DNA of 5,849 bases from contig NNSL01000420.1 of NCBI GenBank assembly GCA_003123965.1, forward strand, positions 1 to 5,849, in the 5' to 3' direction. The position numbers were made by a program, and so were the translations under genes. Source of the DNA: Balneolaceae bacterium SMO_bin1 (GTDB lineage: Bacteria; Bacteroidota; Rhodothermia; Balneolales; Balneolaceae). Under the pieces are notes generated by a model. The model saw only the letters and a program-made list of their open reading frames with translations. It was not told the DNA's origin and searched no databases. The stretch's first letter is position 1, and the number at the start of each line of letters is the position of its first letter. This document shows positions 1 to 5,849 of the stretch, one piece after another.

Positions 1-93
1 GCGCGGTATACCATCCGCATAACCAACCGGTATGGTGGCCAGATAACCACTTTCAGGTGCCTGCCATCTGGCGCCGTAGCTTACCGTTTCTGC
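1..93 (-). pseudogene. alr: Alanine racemase continuation in the -1 frame (partial, runs off the left edge)
   Basis: Reading the minus strand from GCA at 93-91 gives AETVSYGARWQAPESGYLA followed by TIPVGYADGIPR, which is typical racemase sequence. The tyrosine of SYG (codon 78-76) corresponds to the catalytic Tyr265 of the Geobacillus enzyme. The second tyrosine, in GYADG, lies 19 residues further on, the same spacing as in that enzyme as I recall it, so no residues appear to be missing. Joined to the upstream frame through EIKK, the protein is continuous. This is therefore one gene with a one-base frame change, not two genes. Typing it as a pseudogene fragment is provisional: the sequence shows no other damage and it may be a sequencing artefact. 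The rest of the C-terminal domain, including the RICMDQ-type motif, lies outside the window. Confidence 0.85.
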
Positions 94-824
94 TTTTTTA
101 TTTCATTCACTTGCACTATATGGGTGCTCAAACGCATAGCAGGCTCCAAGCCCGGTATCGAAATATCACCCGGCGGATATCCATACATGCCAATGCCCAC
201 GCGCACCATATCATATTGAGCCTCAGGCAGTTGCACCGCCGCAGCCGTATTGTTCATATGCGTAACTTTATTCCCGTCGAAATTTTGACGAATGCTTTCG
301 AAAAGTTGTAACTGGTAAGATTTTTTTTCTGAGTCAGTTTCATCGGCCGTTGCAAAGTGAGAATATAGTCCGGTGCAGTGTAATTCGGCGTGATTGGCCA
401 TGGCTGCTAACACACGTTCTGCTTGTTCTGGGCGAAAACCAAGGCGCCCCATACCCGTATCAAAGTTGAGATGGTACTCGGTATCCGGCGGCAGCAAATT
501 AAAGTGAGCGAGCGCACTGATGGTTGCAGTAATATTATAATTTCGATAGTGTTCTGCGAATTTCTGCTCAGGCACAGCAAAAGCCAGAATTGGTTTTGTA
601 ATACCGGCCTCGCGCAATTCAACGCCTTCCGAAACATCATTTACCGCAAACCAGCTCACAATATCTTCAATATGCCGGGCAACCTCAATAGCGCCGTGGC
701 CGTATGCGTTTTCTTTCACTACTGCCATCTGCCCCACCCCGGCGCTGAGATAGGAATTGATGCGATTCAAATTGGCCTCAATCGCATTTAAATCAATTTT
801 AACAACCGCATTCGATTTCTCCAT
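81..824 (-). CDS. alr: Alanine racemase, N-terminal barrel part, frame broken before the C-terminal domain
   Basis: Alanine racemase is a PLP enzyme that interconverts L- and D-alanine in the cytoplasm and supplies D-Ala for peptidoglycan. Numbering from the GTG at 827, the PLP-binding motif AVVKENAYGHG puts the Schiff-base lysine at residue 38. The family motifs DTGMGRLGFRP (124-133), YSHFATADE (155-163) and MVRVGIGMYG (207-216) follow; they contain the counterparts of Arg136, His166 and Arg219 of the Geobacillus enzyme. The open frame stops after 248 residues, whereas the family is about 360-380 residues long. The tail after EIKK (QKR, then stop) does not look like racemase, and the true continuation is in the -1 frame. 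As read, the product would lack the catalytic tyrosine and the C-terminal beta domain. Two adjacent starts are possible, GTG at 827 and ATG at 824; I chose ATG. No good Shine-Dalgarno is present. The gene lies about 30 bp downstream of the oxidoreductase gene, probably in the same transcript. Confidence 0.93.
   Translation of the reverse strand: MEKSNAVVKIDLNAIEANLNRINSYLSAGVGQMAVVKENAYGHGAIEVARHIEDIVSWFAVNDVSEGVELREAGITKPILAFAVPEQKFAEHYRNYNITATISALAHFNLLPPDTEYHLNFDTGMGRLGFRPEQAERVLAAMANHAELHCTGLYSHFATADETDSEKKSYQLQLFESIRQNFDGNKVTHMNNTAAAVQLPEAQYDMVRVGIGMYGYPPGDISIPGLEPAMRLSTHIVQVNEIKKQKR
93..99 (-). other. alr: A AAA AAG heptamer at the alr frame break
   Basis: On the minus strand the zero-frame codons are ATA AAA AAG, so the heptamer A AAA AAG is in the phase used by -1 slippage sites such as that of E. 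coli dnaX. A -1 slip here makes the next codon GCA at 93-91 and restores the racemase frame exactly. One extra A in the six-A run would encode the same protein. No Shine-Dalgarno-like stimulator is seen upstream. The nearest perfect downstream stem (GCCAGAT at 72-66 pairing with ATCTGGC at 44-38) begins 20 nt after the heptamer, further than the usual 5-9 nt. An indel in the homopolymer is therefore the more likely explanation. Confidence 0.6.
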
Positions 825-828
825 CACC

Positions 829-846
829 CTAAAATGGGGATTTTAG
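829..846 (-). repeat. Perfect 7-bp inverted repeat with a 4-nt loop just before the alr start
   Basis: On the minus strand CTAAAAT, loop CCCC, ATTTTAG forms a perfect 7-bp stem in the gap between the oxidoreductase stop (857-855) and the alr start. The 3' arm ends one base before the GTG at 827 and four before the ATG at 824. The stem is AT-rich with one G-C pair, and no U-run follows it, so it does not look like an intrinsic terminator. A hairpin here would cover the region where a ribosome lands for alr. That regulatory role is inference. Confidence 0.5.
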
Positions 847-854
847 ATTCATCT

Positions 855-2459
855 TCAAAAATGAAACCACCTGCTCTTTTTTAAATCCTTGAGAATAACC
901 TGAGCGGCATTGTATCCGGCAGCGCCAAATACGCCCCCGCCTGGATGACAGGAAGCCGACGCAAGATATAAATTTTCAATAGGCGTTTTATACTGACTCA
1001 TTTCGGGGATGGGCCGAAACATAAACATCTGGTCAAAACTCATTTCAACGTGCATTACATTACCGCGCGGCATATTATGCTTGCGTTCAATATCCAGCGG
1101 ACTTTGGATATACCAGTCAATTAACTTGCCTTCCATGTTGGGCGCGTAGTCCACAACCACATCGTATATTTTTTGGGCTTCGCGCTCGCGAATATCATCC
1201 CAGTGCTCCCCGTTTGAGAGTTCATAGGGATGCCACTGCGCCCATACAAACATGGTATGTCCGCCTGAAGGGGCTACATCAGGATCAATCTCGGAAAAAG
1301 TCATTGGCAACACCGGCGGCTTTTCAGGTGGGCGGCCTTTCATGTAATCACCGATTGCATTTTTCATATACTGCTGCGATGGCGCAAGCAGCTGCATACC
1401 GTTGTGCACGTAATCATCATCGGGGCAGGCTGTATATTGCGGCAGTTCTTCTACCGCACAGCGTATTACCATACCAAAACCATTGCCCACGTTTATATTC
1501 TCAACTTTTTTATACATAGAGGGCTCTAAATGCTCGCGTCCCACCATACCCATCATCGTTTTTTGCACATGCGCATTTGATACCACGCGATCGGCACGCA
1601 ACTCACTTCCAGTTTCTGTTTTTACGCCTGTTGCAGATCCATTTTCTATGATGATTTCTTCTACCGGCGCACCGGTAATGATAGTGCCGCCGTGAGCCTC
1701 AATAAAATTTGCCATGGCCCGGGTGAGCATGCCGCTGCCTCCCCGCGGATGTTTGGCACCACTCTGGTGCAACATCGACTGCCAGCCCGCAAAATCGCCC
1801 GTAGCGGGGTGATCGGGGGTGGGGCCACTCTGTGCGGCGAACCAGATAATCGCGGCCTTCAGATACGGATTTTCAAAGGCGTCGTTCACTACCTTGCCGT
1901 AGTTGGCAAAAATCTTCTGCATTCCGCTCAACTGAGTTCCCTTTTCAAATAGAGAACCATTTTTGAGCTGCATTTTAGCCAGTTCCGAACCAATATTTTT
2001 GGCACTTGGCGGAGTCATAAAAGCTTTCAATACGCCTTGGTTGATGCGGCCCCAGAACTCAACAAATTCACGATAATTTTCTACATCCTCAGGAGCAACT
2101 TTGCCGATTGAGTCCAACGTTCGCTCCAAATCTTTGAAGAAATGAATTACGCCTTTCCCATCCGGAATTGGGTATGACATGATGGGATCCATTTCAATGT
2201 ACTCCAAACCGTATTTTTCCAATTCCAGCTCTTCAATAATACCGGTCTGGTGAATCATAATATGTACTGAAGATCCCACATCAATCTGGAAGCCTTCAGG
2301 GAATCGGTCTGACTGGAACATGGTTTCGGTGCACACAGCACCACCAATATTTTCACGGCGTTCAACCACGCAGACTTCGTAGCCGGCTTTCGCCAGGTAG
2401 CAGGCCGTAACCAGCCCGTTATGCCCCGACCCAACTACGATAACATCAAATTTTTGCAT
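855..2459 (-). CDS. FAD-dependent oxidoreductase, phytoene desaturase / PYROXD2-like
   Basis: This is a complete 534-residue flavoprotein. The N-terminus (FDVIVVGSGHNGLVTACYLA) is a dinucleotide-binding Rossmann fold with the glycine motif GSGHNG at residues 10-15. Glu33 in VVERRENIGG is the usual ribose-binding acidic residue, and GG at 39-40 is typical of the phytoene desaturase/amine-oxidase-like superfamily. HPRGGSGML (237-245) and the C-terminal FAD motif LYLASASCHPGGGVFGAAG (497-515) match the PYROXD2-like branch (COG1233 type), which differs from the true carotenoid desaturases. The start ATG lies at 2459-2457 and follows an AT-rich leader without Shine-Dalgarno. No carotenoid gene is adjacent, so a pigment role has no support from context. 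The substrate is unknown. The gene is first in a probable transcript with alr and diverges from sppA. There is no signal peptide or membrane segment, so it should be cytosolic. Family assignment is firm; the exact reaction is not. Confidence 0.9.
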   Translation of the reverse strand: MQKFDVIVVGSGHNGLVTACYLAKAGYEVCVVERRENIGGAVCTETMFQSDRFPEGFQIDVGSSVHIMIHQTGIIEELELEKYGLEYIEMDPIMSYPIPDGKGVIHFFKDLERTLDSIGKVAPEDVENYREFVEFWGRINQGVLKAFMTPPSAKNIGSELAKMQLKNGSLFEKGTQLSGMQKIFANYGKVVNDAFENPYLKAAIIWFAAQSGPTPDHPATGDFAGWQSMLHQSGAKHPRGGSGMLTRAMANFIEAHGGTIITGAPVEEIIIENGSATGVKTETGSELRADRVVSNAHVQKTMMGMVGREHLEPSMYKKVENINVGNGFGMVIRCAVEELPQYTACPDDDYVHNGMQLLAPSQQYMKNAIGDYMKGRPPEKPPVLPMTFSEIDPDVAPSGGHTMFVWAQWHPYELSNGEHWDDIREREAQKIYDVVVDYAPNMEGKLIDWYIQSPLDIERKHNMPRGNVMHVEMSFDQMFMFRPIPEMSQYKTPIENLYLASASCHPGGGVFGAAGYNAAQVILKDLKKSRWFHF

Positions 2460-2710
2460 ATTATTTTTGTTTATAGGCGTCTTTTTTTTACCATCTTATG
2501 AAAATTGGACAGGATCTATCTGCGAAAATACAAACCCTATAATACAATTTGCAGATGTGCACCAAATAAGGTGTATTAACCCCACTGCCCCAGGGATCAT
2601 TCCTGTTCAAAGGCTTTCTGTATGTATAGATTTTGTAACTTTTACACCGTTATTGTGTAAAAGGACAGGTACTAAAAATAGTTACCAAACAACGTAAATT
2701 TTCTTAAAGT
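2460..2710. promoter_or_regulatory. Divergent intergenic region between the oxidoreductase gene and sppA
   Basis: These 251 bp must carry the promoters for both divergent transcripts, though I cannot place either with confidence. A TATAAT occurs on the plus strand at 2538-2543 but lacks a good -35 partner at normal spacing; TTGGAC at 2505-2510 is too far away. No convincing Bacteroidota-type TAnnTTTG / TTG pair is seen. The region is AT-rich and has a T8 run at 2482-2489. Inverted repeats include the strong one at 2639-2663, a weaker 6-bp stem at 2591-2605 (CAGGGA / TTCCTG, one G-U pair) and CTGC-G-AAA (2520-2527) facing TTTGCAG (2548-2554) with a one-base bulge. The TTG-started frame across it does not resemble a protein I know. 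Confidence 0.5.
2639..2663. repeat. Perfect 9-bp inverted repeat upstream of sppA (candidate operator or leader hairpin)
   Basis: CTTTTACAC (2639-2647) and GTGTAAAAG (2655-2663) are exact reverse complements separated by the 7-nt spacer CGTTATT. The repeat ends 47 bp before the sppA ATG. Its symmetry and size fit a dimeric regulator site, with half-site centres about 16 bp apart. In RNA it could equally form a 9-bp stem in the sppA leader. No U-run follows, so it does not look like an intrinsic terminator. TTTGTAAC (2632-2639) and GTTACCAAA (2681-2689) flank it as a looser outer pair with one bulged C. Function is inferred from position alone. Confidence 0.55.
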
Positions 2711-4495
2711 ATGAAATTTTTTAAAACACTAATTGCAGCCACCATCGGAACCTTACTGGCCATGGTAATACTATTCTTTGTACTGGTTTTTGCAGCCATA
2801 AGTACCGGGGGTGAACCAGAACCATATGTGCGCGATAACTCCGTATTGAAAATGAATATCAGCGGTACTTTACCTGCGCGCCAAAATATCGATCCCATCG
2901 AAGAGTTGCTAGATCTTGCGCCCGTAAACACAATTTCGCTTGTAACACTAAAGGAAAATTTACGGAAAGCTGCCGCTGATGAAAGCATCAAAGGCGTGTT
3001 GTTGGAAATCGATTTTGTAGGTGAAGGTTGGGCCAACTTGCAGGAAGCCCATCGTACCATTACTCAGTTTCGGGATTCAACCGATAAATTTATATATGCC
3101 ACTACCAACGACATCGGCTACAACGAGAAAGGCTATTATCTCGCCACAGCTACCGATTCCGTTTTTTCTCCACCCGAATCATTCTTTGAGTTTGACGGAT
3201 TTTACAGCCAGGTTACCTTTTACGACGGATTGTTCGAAAAAGTGGGCGTCCAAACCGAAATCACCCGCAGCGGAGAATACAAAGGGGCTGTTGAACCTTA
3301 CATTCGCAAAGAACTTTCAGAAGCCAACGAATATCAGCTAACCCAGATTTTAAATGATGTTTCAAGTGAGTTCGTGAATGCAGCTGCCCAAAAAACGGGT
3401 CGAACTGCTGATGAATTAAATAACCTGCTTAACGAAATGCCGCGTCTAACCGCATCATTTGGTTATGAAGAAGGGTTGATTGATTCACTTCTTTACACAA
3501 ACCAGCTTGATTCTCTCATAAATAAGCGCATTGGCTTGACCAATGGCGAATCATACAAGTCGATAGATGGCAACCGCTATGCTAAAGTAAGTAATGCATC
3601 AGCCGGAGTTGAGACACCGGATTCAGAGGGAAAAATAGCCGTGATTTATGCTTCAGGACCCATTCTGCCTGGCCTTGGGAATTCTCCGTTTGGTGAACAG
3701 CTAATTACGGCCCCATGGTTTAAAGAGCAGCTTGAAGCGGCAACCGAAGACGATAACGTGCAGGCGCTGGTTGTTCGTATCAACAGTCCTGGCGGGTCGG
3801 GCAGTACTTCTGATGCCATCTGGAACATGCTTCAAGAAACCAAAACCGAGATGCCCGTAATCGTATCCATGGGCCCTGTTGCGGCCTCAGGCGGGTATTA
3901 CATAGCTATGGCGGCCGACAGCATCATAGCCGAACCTACCACCATCACTGGTTCAATAGGGGTATTTGCTACCAAGTTCAATACCAAGCAACTTTTCAAC
4001 GAGCAGCTTGGTATTACCTTCGATCAGGTTAAATCGCACCAGCACGCCGACTGGCTGCTGCCTACGCAAAGTTTCACTGAAAGCGAACAGCAGGCTTTTC
4101 AAAGCTATGTAGATAAGTTTTATGATACGTTCATCAGCAAGGTGGCCCAATCACGGGGCTTAACCAAGCAGCAGGTTGATGATGTTGCCCAAGGCCGCGT
4201 CTGGACCGGCGCCGATGCCAAGGAAGAAAACCTGGTAGATGTGCTGGGCGGCATGGATACCGCACTCTCAATTGCTGCTGAAAAAGCTGGCCTGCAGGCA
4301 TATGAAACTGAATCATTCCCAAAATCAAAAGACCTATATCAATTGTTGATGGGCGCTGCCCAAACCAAGGTAAAAAGCATGGTTGCAGGGACCTTTTTGG
4401 AAAGCAAAGAAATGAACCAGCTGCAGCGCCAGGTTTCCATAATGAAAAAACGCGACGCCATGCTGCTTTTCCCCTACGATCTTGTGATTGAGTAG
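2711..4495 (+). CDS. sppA: Signal peptide peptidase SppA, long (67K) form
   Basis: SppA is a membrane-anchored serine protease of family S49 that degrades signal peptides left in the membrane after secretion. The 594-residue length fits the long two-domain type (E. coli 618). One N-terminal transmembrane anchor spans about residues 7-30, placing the rest outside the inner membrane. The first S49 domain (about 80-270) contains ITRSGEYKGAVEPY, where Lys191 matches the catalytic general base (E. coli Lys209). The second domain (about 308-530) contains RINSPGGSGSTSDAIW and MGPVAASGGYYIAMAAD, where Ser393 matches the nucleophile (E. coli Ser409); ITGSIGVFA follows. Both catalytic residues are present, so the enzyme should be active. 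The ATG at 2711 follows an AT-rich leader with no Shine-Dalgarno; it starts the hydrophobic anchor, which supports it. The gene ends in tandem stops TAG TGA (4493-4498). The hydrolase gene starts 27 bp later, so co-transcription is likely. Confidence 0.96.
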   Translation: MKFFKTLIAATIGTLLAMVILFFVLVFAAISTGGEPEPYVRDNSVLKMNISGTLPARQNIDPIEELLDLAPVNTISLVTLKENLRKAAADESIKGVLLEIDFVGEGWANLQEAHRTITQFRDSTDKFIYATTNDIGYNEKGYYLATATDSVFSPPESFFEFDGFYSQVTFYDGLFEKVGVQTEITRSGEYKGAVEPYIRKELSEANEYQLTQILNDVSSEFVNAAAQKTGRTADELNNLLNEMPRLTASFGYEEGLIDSLLYTNQLDSLINKRIGLTNGESYKSIDGNRYAKVSNASAGVETPDSEGKIAVIYASGPILPGLGNSPFGEQLITAPWFKEQLEAATEDDNVQALVVRINSPGGSGSTSDAIWNMLQETKTEMPVIVSMGPVAASGGYYIAMAADSIIAEPTTITGSIGVFATKFNTKQLFNEQLGITFDQVKSHQHADWLLPTQSFTESEQQAFQSYVDKFYDTFISKVAQSRGLTKQQVDDVAQGRVWTGADAKEENLVDVLGGMDTALSIAAEKAGLQAYETESFPKSKDLYQLLMGAAQTKVKSMVAGTFLESKEMNQLQRQVSIMKKRDAMLLFPYDLVIE

Positions 4496-4522
4496 TGACA
4501 ACGAAAATAAATTCCGCTGATA

Positions 4523-5359
4523 ATGGAGATAGGACGATTTACCATTGAGCAGCTGAACGAGGGCCGTTTTGAACTTTTTGAAGACGGCAAGATCAATCGT
4601 ACGCCGGTTAACGACGAACCCGACGATTCATCAATCGTCCAAACCGGTGACACCCTAACTGGCATCAACCCACTGTATATAACCGATGGTACGTACCATA
4701 TTCTGGTTGATGCCGGCCTTGGCTGGGGCCTTGATACCGGCAGCGAAAATGCGGATGTATCTAATGTATGCACCAACCTCGATATTTTTGATGTTACACC
4801 CTCTGATATCACCCATGTAATTCTAACGCACCTGCACTACGATCACGCCGCGGGTATAAGCAGGAACGATGAAAATGCCCGTACGCAAGCCGTATTCCCC
4901 AATGCAAAACATTACGTGCAGCAATTAGAATGGGATTTTGCCATCAATCAAGTGCAGCAGAACGGGTCTCATTCAACCTTTTACCGACTTGATGATTTTT
5001 ATCGCCTCTACGCTGATGGATTCTTTGAATTGGTGAACACCAAGCAGAATGAAGTTGTACCAGGTATCAAGCTCGTACGCACAGGTGGCCATACTCCGGG
5101 GCATCAAATTGTTACGGTTTCTGATAACGGTGAGCATGCCTATTATTTGGGCGATTTACTGCCTACCGCGAAGTACCTCAACCGATTTTTTTCGGGAAGT
5201 TTTGATGTGAATGCCGTGCAGGCCAAAAAAATGAAAATCAAATTTTTACGGGAAGCATACCGGAAAAGTGCTTTTCTATATTTCTATCATTCCGTGCATT
5301 CCACAATAGGTCAGCTTGCAAAAGATGAGGATAAAAATTACGTGCTGAAAGAAGTGTAA
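4523..5359 (+). CDS. Metallo-beta-lactamase-fold hydrolase (glyoxalase II / lactonase-like)
   Basis: This 278-residue cytosolic protein has no signal peptide. The dinuclear-zinc motif HLHYDH is at residues 103-108 (His103, His105, Asp107, His108). His190 in RTGGHTPGHQ is the third-motif ligand, Asp211 in YYLGDLLPT is the bridging aspartate, and His256 in YFYHSVH is the likely last histidine; many relatives have HDP at that place, here HSV. LVDAGLGWGLD (61-71) is the usual early beta-strand motif. All metal ligands are present, so it is probably an active hydrolase. The arrangement resembles the COG0491 group, which includes AHL-lactonase-like and glyoxalase II-like enzymes, but the substrate cannot be read from sequence. 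The ATG at 4523 lies 27 bp after sppA with no clear Shine-Dalgarno. It probably shares the sppA transcript; a functional link with signal-peptide turnover is not shown. It converges on rho, with 11 bp between the stops. Confidence 0.9.
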   Translation: MEIGRFTIEQLNEGRFELFEDGKINRTPVNDEPDDSSIVQTGDTLTGINPLYITDGTYHILVDAGLGWGLDTGSENADVSNVCTNLDIFDVTPSDITHVILTHLHYDHAAGISRNDENARTQAVFPNAKHYVQQLEWDFAINQVQQNGSHSTFYRLDDFYRLYADGFFELVNTKQNEVVPGIKLVRTGGHTPGHQIVTVSDNGEHAYYLGDLLPTAKYLNRFFSGSFDVNAVQAKKMKIKFLREAYRKSAFLYFYHSVHSTIGQLAKDEDKNYVLKEV

Positions 5360-5373
5360 TAAATCCCTATTTA
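5360..5373. repeat. Short AT stem at the convergent hydrolase/rho junction
   Basis: TAAAT (5360-5364) and ATTTA (5369-5373) flank the loop CCCT between the two convergent stops, overlapping the rho stop codon. Five A-T pairs make a very weak stem and no U-run follows. It is listed because it is the only symmetry in the 11-bp junction; it is unlikely to end transcription by itself. Confidence 0.2.
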
Positions 5374-5849
5374 CTTATTCATCGATAAAAGGAATTCTTC
5401 GTTATTTTCGGTGCCCTTCATTTTATCAAGCGTAAATTCCATCGCTTCAAAAGCATTCATGCGGTTTAAGTAGCGACGAAGCAGTACAACCTTTTCGCGT
5501 TCCTCGTCTGGCACAATAAGTTCCTCTCTACGCGTGCCACTCTTAAATACATCAATAGCAGGGAAAATTCGTCGATCAGAGAGGTTGCGGTCAAGCACAA
5601 TTTCCATATTACCCGTACCCTTAAACTCCTCAAAGATAAGATCATCCATACGGGAACCGGTTTGAACAAGAGCCGTAGCCAGTATGGTTAGACTTCCACC
5701 GTTTTCCAGATTTCGGGCCGAGCTAAAAAGCTGTCGCGGTTCCTTTAAAGCTTCAGAATCAACACCGCCAGACATTGTACGTCCAGAACTTGGTGCGCAA
5801 ATATTGTAGGCCCTGGCAAGTCGCGTTATGGAGTCCATAAGCACCAGCA
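5371..5849 (-). CDS. rho: Transcription termination factor Rho, C-terminal part (5' end outside the window)
   Basis: Rho is a hexameric RNA-dependent ATPase/translocase that ends transcription at Rho-dependent sites. The visible 159 or so residues cover the C-terminal part of the RecA-like motor. They include [13 protein letters not shown] (the Walker B strand and following helix), [14 protein letters not shown] (Q-loop region), [36 protein letters not shown] (the R-loop lysine segment), [10 protein letters not shown], and SGTRREELI with the conserved arginine. The end, [17 protein letters not shown] then TAA at 5373-5371, is the complete normal C-terminus. The frame is open to the right edge, so the RNA-binding N-terminal domain, P-loop and start lie beyond 5849. 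The GTG at 5844 is an internal codon, not the start. It is convergent with the hydrolase gene. Confidence 0.97.
   Translation of the reverse strand, partial: LVLMDSITRLARAYNICAPSSGRTMSGGVDSEALKEPRQLFSSARNLENGGSLTILATALVQTGSRMDDLIFEEFKGTGNMEIVLDRNLSDRRIFPAIDVFKSGTRREELIVPDEEREKVVLLRRYLNRMNAFEAMEFTLDKMKGTENNEEFLLSMNK

Noticed and set aside
38..72. 7-bp stem downstream of the alr heptamer as a frameshift stimulator
   Set aside because: It starts 20 nt after the slippery site and has a 21-nt loop, unlike known -1 stimulators; it falls in conserved coding sequence and may be chance.
855..2459. Carotenoid biosynthesis gene (crtI) reading of the flavoprotein
   Set aside because: The motifs fit the broader PYROXD2-like branch and no crtB, crtY or other pigment gene is nearby.
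2462..2469. TATTTTTG, an exact match to the Bacteroidota -7 consensus TAnnTTTG on the plus strand
   Set aside because: It lies in a T-rich stretch beside the divergent start codon, 240 bp from sppA, with no TTG at the right upstream spacing; chance is likely.
2538..2543. Exact TATAAT on the plus strand
   Set aside because: No acceptable -35 box is found at 16-18 bp spacing, so it is mentioned in the intergenic entry but not called as a promoter.
2467..2697. 76-residue frame with a TTG start filling the divergent intergenic region
   Set aside because: It has no ATG start, no ribosome binding site and no recognisable protein features; it overlaps the strong inverted repeat and the expected promoters.
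2704..4328. Several open frames of about 60-118 codons inside sppA on the minus strand and in other frames
   Set aside because: They are shadows of a well-supported protease gene and show no family motifs.

Overview
The window holds five protein-coding loci in two divergent pairs plus a convergent gene at the right edge. No rRNA, tRNA, mobile element or CRISPR array is visible. Weak Shine-Dalgarno signals before every start, AT-rich leaders, moderate GC and the protein sequences (notably a Rho C-terminus ending in SMNK and a long-form SppA) suggest a member of the Bacteroidota/Balneolota/Rhodothermota side of the FCB group. That placement is an impression from protein style, not a proven assignment.

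Left half, minus strand (about 2459 down to 1): a 534-residue FAD-dependent oxidoreductase of the phytoene-desaturase/PYROXD2-like superfamily is followed after about 30 bp by alanine racemase (alr), probably in one transcript. The alr reading frame breaks near the left edge. At a run of six A (minus strand) it runs into a stop after 12 more bases, while the rest of the conserved racemase C-terminal domain continues without a gap in the -1 frame. The break lies at an exact A AAA AAG heptamer, just before the codon for the catalytic tyrosine. A homopolymer indel (sequencing error or real mutation) is the simplest explanation; ribosomal frameshifting is the interesting alternative. A perfect 7-bp inverted repeat sits immediately before the alr start.

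Centre (2460-2710): a 251-bp divergent intergenic region with no convincing gene. It carries a perfect 9-bp inverted repeat with a 7-nt spacer about 50 bp before sppA, a plausible operator or leader hairpin.

Right half, plus strand: sppA (67K-type signal peptide peptidase, complete, catalytic Lys and Ser present) is followed after 27 bp by a metallo-beta-lactamase-fold hydrolase, probably co-transcribed. The hydrolase ends 11 bp from the convergent 3' end of rho (transcription termination factor), whose 5' part lies outside the window.

Overall this looks like ordinary chromosomal housekeeping sequence. I see no strong evidence of a new multi-gene system. The alr frame break and the two tight inverted repeats are the observations most worth checking.
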